From: Paenibacillus sp. yr247
GTDB taxonomy: Bacteria > Bacillota > Bacilli > Paenibacillales > NBRC-103111
Direction of reading: 5' to 3'
Assembly: GCF_900103825.1 (NCBI RefSeq)
Contig: NZ_FNIF01000005.1
Location: 214,234-278,233, forward strand
DNA: 64,000 nt
In this document: in pieces, positions 42,833-52,062 of the stretch
Numbering within the stretch: the first letter of the stretch is position 1
Layout: every line of letters starts with the position of its first letter
Notes under the pieces: model-generated
Told to the model about the DNA's origin: nothing
Databases searched by the model: none
What the model saw: the letters and a program-made list of their open reading frames with translations, nothing else
Translations under genes and position numbers: made by a program

Positions 42833-43546
42833 TTATTTTGGCACCTCTAACTTATAGCCTACTCCCCATACCGTCGTGATCATCACTGCAGCATCCGGGG
42901 ATACTTTGTTTAACTTTTCACGAAGTCTTTTAACATGGGTATCTACCGTTCGTAAGTCTCCAAAAAACTCATAGTTCCAAACATCCTTCAACAGTTCCTC
43001 ACGCGAGAACACTTTATCAGGAGAAACGGCTAGATAGTGCAGCAGCTCGTATTCCTTCGGAGTCAAAGCCACTTCCTGTCCGCCTGCCGTTACCCGATGT
43101 GCATCATGTTCGATAATCAAGTTAGGAAATACAATATTGTTGCTTGAGCTTGCATCCTTGGACAAATACGCAGTCGCTGAGGAACGACGCAGAATCGCTT
43201 TAACCCGATAAATGACTTCACGCGGTGAGAAAGGTTTCACGACATAGTCATCTGCACCGACTTCAAATCCGCTTACACGGTTCGTTTCTTCCCCTTTGGC
43301 AGTGAGCATGATGACCGGCGTGGACTTCACCTGACGAAGGCGAGCGCACACTTCAATCCCATCAATACCTGGCAGCATCACATCCAACAGTACTAAGTCA
43401 AAATCAGTTTCTGTGGCCATGCGCAGCGCTGTCTCACCATCCTCTGCTTCTTCAATGATATAGCCCTCTTTTTCCAAATACATACGGAGGAGTCGGCGAA
43501 TCCGTTCCTCATCATCAACAACGAGTATGCTTGCCTTCATTTCCAT
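42833..43546 (-). CDS. resD: response regulator ResD
   Basis: OmpR/PhoB-class regulator of respiration genes. Its 237 residues show receiver acids VVDDEERIRRLL, phospho-Asp in LLDVMLPG and Lys in LTAKGEE, then a winged-helix domain (RVTAGGQEVALTPKEYELL, RTVDTHVKRLREKLN). A second ATG two codons in (MKASILVV) is also possible. Partner of ResE, encoded downstream of resABC. Confidence 0.96.
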   Translation of the reverse strand: MEMKASILVVDDEERIRRLLRMYLEKEGYIIEEAEDGETALRMATETDFDLVLLDVMLPGIDGIEVCARLRQVKSTPVIMLTAKGEETNRVSGFEVGADDYVVKPFSPREVIYRVKAILRRSSATAYLSKDASSSNNIVFPNLIIEHDAHRVTAGGQEVALTPKEYELLHYLAVSPDKVFSREELLKDVWNYEFFGDLRTVDTHVKRLREKLNKVSPDAAVMITTVWGVGYKLEVPK

Positions 43547-43583
43547 GTAGCGTCACATCCTTATCTAAATAAGTTCGAATGAT

Positions 43584-44843
43584 TTATACACCTGCATAAG
43601 AGTGAAGACCTGCAATGACAAGGTTCACCCCAACTAACGTAAACATAACAACTATAAAACCAATAACGGTTAACCATGCTGATTTCTTACCCTGCCATCC
43701 TTTGGACAGACGAAGATGTAAAAATACCGCATAGAACAACCAAGTTATTAAGGCCCATACTTCTTTGGGGTCCCAGCCCCAGAAGCGTCCCCATGCCTCT
43801 TGAGCCCATATCATTGCAAAAATCAATGCGCCCAGTGTAAATATCGGATAACCGATCGCAATGGCTCGATAGCTAATTTCATCCAGATCCTCGGGATCCA
43901 TTCCTTTAACTATCGGTCCAATCGCTGCACCTAACGGCTTGCGTGCAACTATTCTTGCAATTCCATAAAGCAGAAGTCCTCCAAGAATGGACCAAATAAC
44001 TGTGTTCAGCTTACGTCCAGCACTTGCTCCCTCCATCCAGTATGGAGCTGTGAATAGGGGTTCAGACATCCCTAAGAACGGCATCATTTCAACAACTTTC
44101 GTATCGTATGGCTTCACGATTGGAGGCAATACATACGTTTCGTTTTGAGTGTTCGTTTGTTGTTGGCCTTGTGAATCAGTCACGATGACTTCTTTGGAGA
44201 AAACAGCTTTATATCCAGAACCGTTAAAAGTAAATATAGAAGCAATGAAGGCAATTAGCATCAGGATGAAGAAGAGTGTAAGTTCAACGCCTCTTTGTTC
44301 ACGCTTATCCACTTTGGATGTTCCTTTGTAATCGACAGCGCGAAGCAGATACATTAATCCGCCGGCAAAACCGACTCCAAAGAAGGCTTCTCCTGTTGCT
44401 GCGGTAGTTACATGGATCTTAAGCCAGTAACTTTGCAAGGCCGGAATTAAAGGTTGTACTTCACTCGGGAATACAGAAGCATAAGCAATGATGATAAAGC
44501 CGATTGGTAATGCGAATACACCAAGGACAGGTGTGCGATAAATGAGATACACAATCAAAAAGGCAAACATGATCATCATGCCCAAGAAGGTCATGAATTC
44601 GTACATATTCGATGTCGGGATATGATTCCCTTCTGCCCATCTTGTAAAAAAGAAAGTCACATGGCAGGCGAAACCTACAACTGAAGCAATGAAAGCGACA
44701 AAGCCCCATTGTTTCGTATGTTGTTCCGGATCACGGTTACTCCATTTTCTACCCGTAATCGAGAGGACAAACAGTAAAAATGCTGCCAGGTAAACGAAAA
44801 AGGCTATAAGTAAAAAGGTGCTGCTAACTGAGTTTACATTCAC
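43584..44843 (-). CDS. resC: cytochrome c biogenesis protein ResC (CcsA family)
   Basis: Heme-handling membrane protein of System II cytochrome c maturation. It has 419 residues and a GTG start overlapping the resB stop (GTGA), with GGAGGG upstream. About eight to ten helices, and the tryptophan-rich WGRFWGWDPKEVWALITW heme motif with flanking histidines (AFLHLRL-type). Works with ResB to move and attach heme outside the membrane. Confidence 0.95.
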   Translation of the reverse strand: MNVNSVSSTFLLIAFFVYLAAFLLFVLSITGRKWSNRDPEQHTKQWGFVAFIASVVGFACHVTFFFTRWAEGNHIPTSNMYEFMTFLGMMIMFAFLIVYLIYRTPVLGVFALPIGFIIIAYASVFPSEVQPLIPALQSYWLKIHVTTAATGEAFFGVGFAGGLMYLLRAVDYKGTSKVDKREQRGVELTLFFILMLIAFIASIFTFNGSGYKAVFSKEVIVTDSQGQQQTNTQNETYVLPPIVKPYDTKVVEMMPFLGMSEPLFTAPYWMEGASAGRKLNTVIWSILGGLLLYGIARIVARKPLGAAIGPIVKGMDPEDLDEISYRAIAIGYPIFTLGALIFAMIWAQEAWGRFWGWDPKEVWALITWLFYAVFLHLRLSKGWQGKKSAWLTVIGFIVVMFTLVGVNLVIAGLHSYAGV

Positions 44844-46501
44844 CCCTGGTTCCCTCCATTATCTAATGATTTCGGTGAAACTTCCATATTGTTCTTCGTT
44901 AATGCAGCTGCTACTTCATTCCTCAGCCCAAACCAGTTCTTATTCGTATGACCGCCTAACGTTAACTTCCCGTCATCGATGCGAATCCAGATGCGGCGAT
45001 GCTGCCAATAGAAGCCCATAATGACACCAATCATGAATATCGCGGAGCCAACCCAGATATAAGGCATAGCCTTATCCACGCGAATGTTCAGGTAGGTCGT
45101 ATAATTGGCAAATTGAACACCTTCCATAGAGCCGACGGCAAGCTTCAGCTTTTGGCTAATAGGTCCGTTTATTGTATCTTGGGAGAACGATTCCTTATCT
45201 ACTTGTCTTGGGAAGTACAGATAAGGTTCTCCGTTAGCAGCCAGACCAGGACCTGTGATGCTAAATATAAAAGCAGGCGCTTTCGGCTCATTCGACTTGC
45301 TGATAGGCTGTCCTTTTTCAAGACCAAACTCAGGGAAGTACCCTTTCAGCGTCAGCTTATAAGGTCCTACTTGATATTCATCCTTTGGATTGTTCATTGG
45401 CAAATCGAAGCTTCCATACGCCTCACCTGTTGTCGGATTGCTAAGTGTCGGCTTCACTGAGATGAGCATTGGAGTGGACTTATAATCAAATTGATACGCT
45501 TGAAGACCTTTGTAATCAAGGGGATGATTCACGATGATGTTAGCCTTATGTACTTCTGTAAGTACCGGCTCTTTCGATGAATCCTCACAATTCGCGGAAC
45601 AATGATACAGAACAGCCTTAGTTTCATAGGTTTTCGGTACAATTTGTCCCTTCGCCTTAATACTTTCAGGTAAATCTTTCTCGTCATACAGCTCCAAAGT
45701 GAATTTCTCATTTTTGATAAAATAGGAAGTATGGGGTATTGGCTTGGTTTCCCCTTCCAGAATGCCCATATACTCATCCATATGCCAGCCTGGAATGCTT
45801 CTCATTAAGACACCGATCAGAAAAATAATGAGGCCAATATGATTGATGTAAGGCCCCCAGCGGCTAAAACGGTATTTCTCAGCAAGCAGCGCTGTTCCGT
45901 CCGTATGTACACGGTAATTTTTTTTACGCAAAAGTATGCCAAGCTTACTTGTCCATGCTTCCTCATCCGTTTTAGGCGGCAGCTTGGCGACAAGCGTCAC
46001 TTTCTGCCTTGTTAGAAAATTCTCGTGCTTGCGAATTTGTTGCTTGGATAAAGCGCGATACAATGGCAGCACACGATCCAAACTACAAATGACAAGCGAT
46101 GTTCCTATCATGAATAACAGTGTGATGAACCACCATGAATTAAAGGTGTGAGACAAGCCAAGAAAGTGATAGATGGTCCCAAGTGTACCATAGTTTTGCG
46201 AATAATACTGAGCAGGATCCATATCTAAGAATGTATTTTCTTGTGGAAAAATAGTGCCTACTGCAGATGCAACAAGCGTTCCAATAATAATCCATACCGC
46301 TATTTTAACCGAGGAAAAGAAATTCCAGACTTTATCCAGTACAGAAGGGTTCGATTTCTGTGATCGGCGGGCCATCCCGTCGTAACGCATTTCCAGAATA
46401 TCTCTTCCCTCCGTATCAATCAGCGGATTTCCACAAGATTCACAGAGCGTAGTTCCTGTGGGGTTCTGATGCCCACAATCGCATTTGGTGTTGTAGAACA
46501 T
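44840..46501 (-). CDS. resB: cytochrome c biogenesis protein ResB (Ccs1 family)
   Basis: 553-residue partner of ResC. An N-terminal zinc-ribbon-like CDCGHQNPTGTTLCESCG precedes the first membrane helices (IAVWIIIGTLVASAVGTIF), then the family heme/His region, a large extracytoplasmic domain with GLQAYQFDY, and a last helix (IWVGSAIFMIGVIMGFYW). AGGAGG precedes the ATG. The zinc ribbon is an extra N-terminal feature seen in some Firmicutes. Confidence 0.94.
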   Translation of the reverse strand: MFYNTKCDCGHQNPTGTTLCESCGNPLIDTEGRDILEMRYDGMARRSQKSNPSVLDKVWNFFSSVKIAVWIIIGTLVASAVGTIFPQENTFLDMDPAQYYSQNYGTLGTIYHFLGLSHTFNSWWFITLLFMIGTSLVICSLDRVLPLYRALSKQQIRKHENFLTRQKVTLVAKLPPKTDEEAWTSKLGILLRKKNYRVHTDGTALLAEKYRFSRWGPYINHIGLIIFLIGVLMRSIPGWHMDEYMGILEGETKPIPHTSYFIKNEKFTLELYDEKDLPESIKAKGQIVPKTYETKAVLYHCSANCEDSSKEPVLTEVHKANIIVNHPLDYKGLQAYQFDYKSTPMLISVKPTLSNPTTGEAYGSFDLPMNNPKDEYQVGPYKLTLKGYFPEFGLEKGQPISKSNEPKAPAFIFSITGPGLAANGEPYLYFPRQVDKESFSQDTINGPISQKLKLAVGSMEGVQFANYTTYLNIRVDKAMPYIWVGSAIFMIGVIMGFYWQHRRIWIRIDDGKLTLGGHTNKNWFGLRNEVAAALTKNNMEVSPKSLDNGGNQG

Positions 46502-46536
46502 GATGACCTCCTGAAAGCTTTAAGCATTCATTCATT

Positions 46537-47070
46537 TTAAGACTTTCCACTTAATTTAGTAAGCGTTTCATCAACAAAAGCCTCTGACATCTGACCGATT
46601 TTTTTCACGACCACTTTACCATCAGCGCCAATAAAGAAAGTTGTCGGATAATCCATGACGCCATATTGCTTGCGTACGACTTCCTTAGCATCCAGGAGTA
46701 CAGGCATATTTAACTTGTATTGATCCATGAAGCTCTGAACCGTTACTTTATTCTTGTCAACGTTTACTTCTAAGAAAACTACCCCTTGATTGCCCCATTT
46801 ATCATACTGTTTTTGAAGAGCAGGCATTTCTTCTTTACACGGCGGACAGAAGGTTCCCCAGAAATTAATCAAAACCGGTTTCCCCTTATATTCCGATAAT
46901 TCATGCGTTTTTCCATCTAAACCGACTAATGAGAAATTCGTCGCTTTGTCTCCAACTTGCGGATACTTCTTGCTGTCTGAAGCCGACAAATTCGTAATAA
47001 TGGTAAATACGCCAATAATAAGCACAATCGCAAAAATCGCAATCTGTACCCATTTCTTATTTGCACCCAC
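46537..47070 (-). CDS. resA: thiol-disulfide oxidoreductase ResA
   Basis: Reduces apocytochrome c cysteines outside the cell before heme attachment. 177 residues: N-terminal membrane anchor (IAIFAIVLIIGVFTIITNL), then a TlpA-like thioredoxin domain with the active site WGTFCPPCKEEMP (C-x2-C) and the DYPTTFFIG cis-Pro. First gene of resABCDE here. Confidence 0.96.
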   Translation of the reverse strand: MGANKKWVQIAIFAIVLIIGVFTIITNLSASDSKKYPQVGDKATNFSLVGLDGKTHELSEYKGKPVLINFWGTFCPPCKEEMPALQKQYDKWGNQGVVFLEVNVDKNKVTVQSFMDQYKLNMPVLLDAKEVVRKQYGVMDYPTTFFIGADGKVVVKKIGQMSEAFVDETLTKLSGKS

Positions 47071-47139
47071 GTATAATCACCTTCGCTTTTTTTAGACAAT
47101 GTTAGTTTTTTCACATAGGGTAATACCTTTATTATAACG

Positions 47140-47166
47140 AAAAGAAGGCCAATTCTTATTGGCCTT
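47140..47166 (-). terminator. terminator after rluB
   Basis: Minus strand: AAGGCCAAT / ATTGGCCTT stem with a 4-nt loop, then CTTTTC. The stem overlaps the rluB stop; T-tract short. Confidence 0.7.
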
Positions 47167-47902
47167 TTTGAACGTTATGTGTCTTGAGAGCTTCGTTCCT
47201 AAGCTCCTCAACCTCTTTAGGCGTCAAGTGACGATACTTGGCTCTAGGCAGGCCAGTTAAAAAGATTGGACCAAATTTAATTCGCTTCAATTTGATGACA
47301 GGAAAGGAGATTGCCTCAAACATTCGTCTGACTTGTCGATTCCTGCCCTCGTAGATCGTAATTTGAATGATGGATTCATTCTTTTCCATATTCACATCCG
47401 CATACTCTACCTCAGCCGGTGCTGTTAACCCATCCTCTAACTGTATACCCGTTTTTAGCTTGTCTAATAACGTTCCGTGCGGTACTCCTTTTACAGTCGC
47501 TTGATAGGTTTTGGGCACGTGATGTTTCGGATGCGTGAGTAAATGTGCAAATTCACCATCATTCGTCAGTAAGAGCAAGCCTTCCGTATCATAATCCAAT
47601 CGTCCGACCGGATAAACCCGTTCTCTAATCCCAGGTAAGAAATCCGTTACTACTTTACGCCCCTCAGGGTCCGTAGCACTTGTAATAACACCTTTGGGCT
47701 TATTCAAAATCACATATATCTTCTTTTGTTGACCGATGGCACGTCCATCGACCCTAATTTCATCTTCGTCCGTGTTCACTTTCACACCAAGCGTGGTGAC
47801 AACTTCACCATTCACCTGAACACGTCCCGCTGTGATAATTTCCTCACATTTCCGGCGGGACGCGATCCCCGCTTCGGCTAATACTTTTTGCAGTCTTTCC
47901 AT
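47156..47902 (-). CDS. rluB: 23S rRNA pseudouridine synthase RluB family
   Basis: Modifies a 23S rRNA uridine to pseudouridine. 248 residues: S4 domain at the N-terminus (RLQKVLAEAGIASRRKCEE), catalytic GRLDYDTEGLLLLTNDG (Asp of GRLD), and IYEGRNRQVRRMFEAI. It lies between the spm genes and resA as in B. subtilis. Confidence 0.95.
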   Translation of the reverse strand: MERLQKVLAEAGIASRRKCEEIITAGRVQVNGEVVTTLGVKVNTDEDEIRVDGRAIGQQKKIYVILNKPKGVITSATDPEGRKVVTDFLPGIRERVYPVGRLDYDTEGLLLLTNDGEFAHLLTHPKHHVPKTYQATVKGVPHGTLLDKLKTGIQLEDGLTAPAEVEYADVNMEKNESIIQITIYEGRNRQVRRMFEAISFPVIKLKRIKFGPIFLTGLPRAKYRHLTPKEVEELRNEALKTHNVQKGQ

Positions 47903-47973
47903 TATCCGCTTTCACCTCACGTTAATGATAACGGAGTTGAATGCAAATCTCAAGGGCGAAGGCATATTGAGAT

Positions 47974-48507
47974 TTACGTAAATACCAGAAAGCAGATGAC
48001 GATCGATGCGACGAAACCTACTAAATCCGAAATGAGTCCTACTTTCAATGCATAACTTGCTTTACGTATTCCGATAGCACCGAAATATACCGTAATTACA
48101 TACAAGGTCGTATCTGTACTCCCCTGTACGGTAGATGCTATGCGACCGATCATGGAATCAGGGCCAAACTGTTCGATGAGATCCGTCGTAAAAGCCAGCG
48201 ATCCAGCTCCTGTAATTGGGCGCAGAATCGCTAAAGGCAGTACTTCGGTTGGAACACCGATGCTTTCAAAGAATGGACGCATCCAGCCGATTAACAAATC
48301 CATCGCTCCCGATGCACGGAACACAGAAATGGCTACCATCATTCCTACTAGATGAGGAATGATTTTGATCGCGGTGTCGAAGCCTTCCTTAGCTCCGTCT
48401 ACGAACGATTCATAGACAGTAACCTTACGATAGGCCGCGTATAAAGGAATGAAGACGATCATGATAGGGATTGCCCATGCGGAAATGAGCGAAACGAAGG
48501 CATACAT
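47974..48507 (-). CDS. spmB: spore maturation protein B
   Basis: 177-residue multi-pass membrane protein of the nucleoside-recognition (Gate) family, with GMMVAISVFRASGAMD, LRPITGAGS and STDTTLYVITVYFGA. With SpmA it helps dehydrate the spore core in B. subtilis. It lies six bases after spmA. Confidence 0.94.
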   Translation of the reverse strand: MYAFVSLISAWAIPIMIVFIPLYAAYRKVTVYESFVDGAKEGFDTAIKIIPHLVGMMVAISVFRASGAMDLLIGWMRPFFESIGVPTEVLPLAILRPITGAGSLAFTTDLIEQFGPDSMIGRIASTVQGSTDTTLYVITVYFGAIGIRKASYALKVGLISDLVGFVASIVICFLVFT

Positions 48508-48513
48508 TCGTAA

Positions 48514-49113
48514 TCATCCTTTCAACGGAGGGATGGGTGAGCGAGACCTTCGATACCATCGATCTACAAAAATAGCCACAGCCGTCGAGATAACAGTTGC
48601 AATTAGAGTAGTTCCTACGATTTCTGCAGGATTCATGGAATTGTAATTCATACGAATCGCAATTAACGTTGTCGGTATTAGTGTAATGCTTGACGTATTA
48701 AGTGCCAATAAGGTGCACATAGCAGTACTAGCGGTGTCTTTATCCGGATTCAACTTTTGCAGCTCCTGCATCGCCTTAATTCCCATGGGTGTAGCCGCAT
48801 TACCAAGACCGAGGATGTTAGCACTCATATTGGACATAATGTAGCCAATGGCTGGATGATTCTTTGGAACACTTGGGAATAAAAATCGAACCGCAGGCTG
48901 CAGCAGCCTGGCTAGCTTGCTCAGAATGCCTGCATCTTCGGCAATCCTCATCATGCCCATCCAAAAGACCAGCACACTAATTAAGCCAAAGCAGACCGTC
49001 ACTCCGCTCTTGGCGCCATCGAAAGCGGCTTGTGTGACAGCTTCCACATTCCCATTTAGAGCAGCGACGACGAACCCAACAACTATAAAAAACAGCCAAA
49101 TCCAATTCACCAT
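48514..49113 (-). CDS. spmA: spore maturation protein A
   Basis: 199 residues from MVNWIWLFFIVVG at 49113 with AGGAGG 8 nt upstream; B. subtilis SpmA is 196. Gate-domain membrane protein with VFWMGMMRIAEDAG, MSNMSANILGLGNAATPMG and ALNTSSITLIPTTLIAIR. An open frame continues upstream for 45 codons, but this is only three copies of a 42-bp repeat and not part of the protein. Confidence 0.95.
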   Translation of the reverse strand: MVNWIWLFFIVVGFVVAALNGNVEAVTQAAFDGAKSGVTVCFGLISVLVFWMGMMRIAEDAGILSKLARLLQPAVRFLFPSVPKNHPAIGYIMSNMSANILGLGNAATPMGIKAMQELQKLNPDKDTASTAMCTLLALNTSSITLIPTTLIAIRMNYNSMNPAEIVGTTLIATVISTAVAIFVDRWYRRSRSPIPPLKG

Positions 49114-49125
49114 TTCGTTGGCCTC

Positions 49126-49251
49126 CTTAGAGTTTTGCTTTAGCAAAACTGGCATCGCAAGCATAATCTTAGAGTTTTGCTTTAGCAAAACTGGCATCGT
49201 AAGCATAATCTTAGAGTTTTGCTTTAGCAAAACTGGCATCGTAAGCATAAG
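49126..49251 (-). repeat. three tandem 42-bp copies of the pre-SD hairpin repeat before spmA
   Basis: Exact 42-bp period (starts at 49126, 49168, 49210), copies identical but for a base in ATCG[C/T]AAGC. Each has ATGCTTACGATGCC (coding strand), then AGTTTTGC / GCAAAACT with loop TAAA, then CTAAG. The last copy leads into the spmA Shine-Dalgarno; the first abuts the dacB stop codon. A 14-residue peptide repeat is open through all three. Confidence 0.95.
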
Positions 49252-49252
49252 T

Positions 49253-50446
49253 CTAATCTGCCCACTCGGATCTAGAGACAGTAAACAGCTGCTGGACTAA
49301 CATTCTACAGATGTATCCATAGTTTGAAAGCAAGGTTTCTTGATATGCTTTACTTTCTTTAAAGGAGAAAGTTGACTGACTGGAGGTTTGCAGTAACGGA
49401 CTAGTCTTGTCATAGATAGGTACCGATTGAATCGACTTCTGTTGTAGTGAAAATTGCAGAGTCCCTCGCTCTGCTAACCGGTATGCCGTAGAAGCAGGAT
49501 CAACTAAAATCACTTTCTTAGAAAGCTGCTCAGCTTCTCCTTGAGCTAATGGATAGGAAAACGTTCTTCCCACGACCCACGGAGTACTCTCCACAGCATC
49601 GCCTTTCTTTACAATGGTGTGTAGCGGAAAGTACTTAAAGCCGTATTGAAGTAAACGAGCATGATCGCTCCAATCATCAGAATCATTGAGAGTAACAACG
49701 GCGAGCTGTTGGCCATCTCTGGTAGCCGATGAAATTAGACATCGTTTGGCGAGCTTCGTATAACCTGTTTTTACACCGTCAGCACCTTCAAAGAGAGAAA
49801 GCATCTTGTTTTTATTAAGCCACGAGTAATCCCAAGCTTCATTCGGGTTCGGCACTTTCTTAATCTTCGTAGAAACAATTTCTTGAAATATGGTATTTTT
49901 TAGCGCATAAGCCGTAAGCTTGGCCATATCGTTTGGACTGGAACGGTGACCTTCTCCTTCATCGAGGCCAGAGGGATTCGTGAAATGAGAATGGTCCATA
50001 CCGAGCATCCTCGCCTTCTCATTCATCAAATAGACGAAGCCTTCCACACTCCCACCGATATGCTCAGCAATAGCTGTCGCTGCATCATTTCCAGAACGCA
50101 TCATCAAACCGTAGAGCATGTCATGCAGCCGCATCTCTTCGCCAAGCTTTAAGTAAATCGAAGAGCCTTCTTTGCCGAAGGCATTTTTACTTACCTTCAC
50201 TTTATCGTTCAAATTACCTTGTTCGATTGCAACAATAGCAGTCATAATTTTAGTCAAACTGGCTATTCGCATAGGCGTGTCCCCTTTTTCACTATAGAGG
50301 ATACGGCCTGACTCCACATCAATGAGCGAGGCGCCTACAGCATTCGTATGGATGCCAGGCGGTGCTGCTTCCACTTGCGACCAAGGTGCAACTAGTAAAC
50401 TAATAAGTGTGCTGCAACATAAGATGAACCTGACTCTTTTTTTCAT
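49253..50446 (-). CDS. dacB: D-alanyl-D-alanine carboxypeptidase, sporulation type (DacB/DacF-like)
   Basis: Trims peptide side chains of spore peptidoglycan. It has 397 residues from the ATG at 50446 with GGGGGA upstream. Signal peptide (FILCCSTLISLLVAPWSQVEA), then penicillin-binding motifs SLTK (nucleophile Ser), SGN and KTG (GVKTGYT), and a C-terminal beta domain. B. subtilis dacB-spmA-spmB has the same order, supporting the DacB name over DacF. Confidence 0.9.
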   Translation of the reverse strand: MKKRVRFILCCSTLISLLVAPWSQVEAAPPGIHTNAVGASLIDVESGRILYSEKGDTPMRIASLTKIMTAIVAIEQGNLNDKVKVSKNAFGKEGSSIYLKLGEEMRLHDMLYGLMMRSGNDAATAIAEHIGGSVEGFVYLMNEKARMLGMDHSHFTNPSGLDEGEGHRSSPNDMAKLTAYALKNTIFQEIVSTKIKKVPNPNEAWDYSWLNKNKMLSLFEGADGVKTGYTKLAKRCLISSATRDGQQLAVVTLNDSDDWSDHARLLQYGFKYFPLHTIVKKGDAVESTPWVVGRTFSYPLAQGEAEQLSKKVILVDPASTAYRLAERGTLQFSLQQKSIQSVPIYDKTSPLLQTSSQSTFSFKESKAYQETLLSNYGYICRMLVQQLFTVSRSEWAD

Positions 50447-50561
50447 CGTTATCCCCCTACACAAAAGAACTTGTACCTAAATAGCCAAGACAAAACTTTG
50501 TACAAGTATATGCTTATGGAATGGGGATATGTCCAAGTCTTGTTATTAGACATCGTCTGGG

Positions 50562-50593
50562 CAAAAAGAAAAAGCTGTCCACAAAGGACAGCT
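50562..50593 (-). terminator. terminator after ytfJ
   Basis: Minus strand: perfect AGCTGTCC / GGACAGCT with a 5-nt loop and TTTTTCTTTTT. Confidence 0.9.
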
Positions 50594-50611
50594 CAAACGA
50601 AGGCCGATCAG

Positions 50612-51112
50612 CTACACGATAAAATTTTGATTCTCGATATTGGTTACATTGCCTGTTCCGGTTGTTCCAAGCGTACTCGCCGGTGTCTTTGAATTAAAGC
50701 CTTTGATCATGCTCTGAATTCTGTCCACGACTTGCGGGGCCGAATCAATCAGACGTTCTAGGATATGCGTTTGGTTGTCGAGTGGAACTACCTTTACTCC
50801 ATTCTTGCCTACAACGAGGAAGGCAATTGGTGTAATGGACACCCCGCCGCCGCTACCGCCACCGAATGGAAGAGCAACCTTGGCATTAATCGCATCGCTC
50901 TTATTCATAGAGCCGCCTTCGATTTCAATTTCGGAATCTGTCACGAATTCGCTGCCGCCTGCGGCAAATCCGAAACCTACTTTTGAAATCGGCATAATGA
51001 CACTACCATCCGGTGTTTCAACCGGGTCACCGACAATCGTATTGACGTCGACCATCTCTTTGATATTTTCCATGGCGACTTTCATGAGGCCTTGAATCGG
51101 GTGTTCTGACAT
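50612..51112 (-). CDS. ytfJ: GerW-family sporulation protein YtfJ
   Basis: 166 residues from MSEHPIQGLMKVAME at 51112, GGAGG 9 nt upstream. GerW motifs: MVDVNTIVGDPVETPDGSVI (acidic turn), ISKVGFGFAAGGSEF, and FGGGSGGGVSITPIAFLVV. In Bacillus it is needed for SleB-linked germination. The neighbouring ytfI homologue upstream matches the B. subtilis pair. A hairpin repeat precedes its Shine-Dalgarno. Confidence 0.95.
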   Translation of the reverse strand: MSEHPIQGLMKVAMENIKEMVDVNTIVGDPVETPDGSVIMPISKVGFGFAAGGSEFVTDSEIEIEGGSMNKSDAINAKVALPFGGGSGGGVSITPIAFLVVGKNGVKVVPLDNQTHILERLIDSAPQVVDRIQSMIKGFNSKTPASTLGTTGTGNVTNIENQNFIV

Positions 51113-51125
51113 GTTAGAATTCCTC

Positions 51126-51165
51126 CTTAGCGTTTTTCGCCAGAAAAACTGGCATCGGAAGCACA
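51126..51165 (-). repeat. single copy of the pre-SD hairpin repeat before ytfJ
   Basis: Minus strand: GTGCTTCCGATGCC, then GTTTTTC / GAAAAAC with loop TGGC, then GCTAAGGAGG. Arms differ from the spmA copies by paired changes. Confidence 0.85.
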
Positions 51166-51229
51166 AGCGTCAAAGTCCAGTATTGGTTCTTTTGTAGAAT
51201 GCCCTTAGTAGAATATCCTTATGTACACA

Positions 51230-51931
51230 TCAAGAAGCCGTTTTAAATCTAGACCTTGCTTTTAGGGCAATTTGAATCCATGTGCGGATACCGCCTTTGA
51301 CTTTGGCTGCCCTAGCCAGCAACCGTACAGCAGCAAATACAGCAAACCACATGCGAATACGTCCTGCAAAACGGAACTCTGTTGAAAATTGCTTTTCATT
51401 ATACTGCGGGATGACATCGATTCGCGGCTTAGCTATTAGATTCACATAACGAATGGAAAAGCCAAGCAGCGAAGATTTGATTCCCCAAATAGCCCCAGTG
51501 GTAATCGCTGTTTCAGGAGCATCACCGACACCAACGCGAGTAATCCACCTCAACTCTGTACACTCTACTTTTGCTAATGTCTGCTTCATCCAATCATATA
51601 GATTCAATGTATGTACAAGTGCTTCCTGGGCTGTTTTGTAAAAGGAAAGAACTTTGTCTTTCGTGATATGATCTTTGGTTTCATCTTTGAGTTTGGAGCT
51701 TGTTTTGCCCACCTTTTCCGATTTAATCATAATCCCCTTCGTAAAGCCTTTGAATTGAATAATGGGTATGACAAAACGATAGCGTATAAGCCCGAACAAC
51801 GCCCGCATTTCCATAGAAAGCGTGTCGTTATCTTTCACTCTTGAGAAATAAAACTCCCCCCGAATAAAGCTGAATAGGACAACAATGATCGCAATGATGA
51901 CAAAAAGAACCACAATCCCTACCCACAACAA
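51230..51931 (-). CDS. ytfI: DUF2953 membrane protein YtfI
   Basis: 233 residues; TTG start at 51931 after GGGGGG (8 nt). One N-terminal membrane segment (GIVVLFVIIAIIVVLFSFI), then a DUF2953 domain with MEMRALFGLIRYRFVIP, LRWITRVGVGDAPETAITTGAIW and the tail RFAGRIRMW. Next to ytfJ as in B. subtilis, so both likely act together in sporulation; the molecular role is unknown. Confidence 0.88.
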   Translation of the reverse strand: MLWVGIVVLFVIIAIIVVLFSFIRGEFYFSRVKDNDTLSMEMRALFGLIRYRFVIPIIQFKGFTKGIMIKSEKVGKTSSKLKDETKDHITKDKVLSFYKTAQEALVHTLNLYDWMKQTLAKVECTELRWITRVGVGDAPETAITTGAIWGIKSSLLGFSIRYVNLIAKPRIDVIPQYNEKQFSTEFRFAGRIRMWFAVFAAVRLLARAAKVKGGIRTWIQIALKARSRFKTAS

Positions 51932-51952
51932 CTTAAATTCCCCCCTTAGCAA

Positions 51953-51995
51953 AAAAACTCCAATGCAAGAAAAAGTCTTCTCGCCAATGGAGTTA
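51953..51995 (-). terminator. terminator after scpB
   Basis: Minus strand: AACTCCA / TGGAGTT arms around a long loop, then seven T. Confidence 0.75.
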
Positions 51996-52062
51996 GTATG
52001 ATCTTAAAAAGGAAATGAAATGCATGTAGGTCAACTAGCACGTATATGAACTCAAACAAGGG

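Noticed and set aside
46505..46530. Possible further hairpin-repeat copy before resB
   Set aside because: ATGCTTAAAGC resembles the repeat head but the main stem is missing.
48514..49248. SpmA with a 45-residue repeat-coded N-terminus
   Set aside because: The extension is only the 42-bp repeat; a perfect ribosome-binding site and homology begin at 49113.
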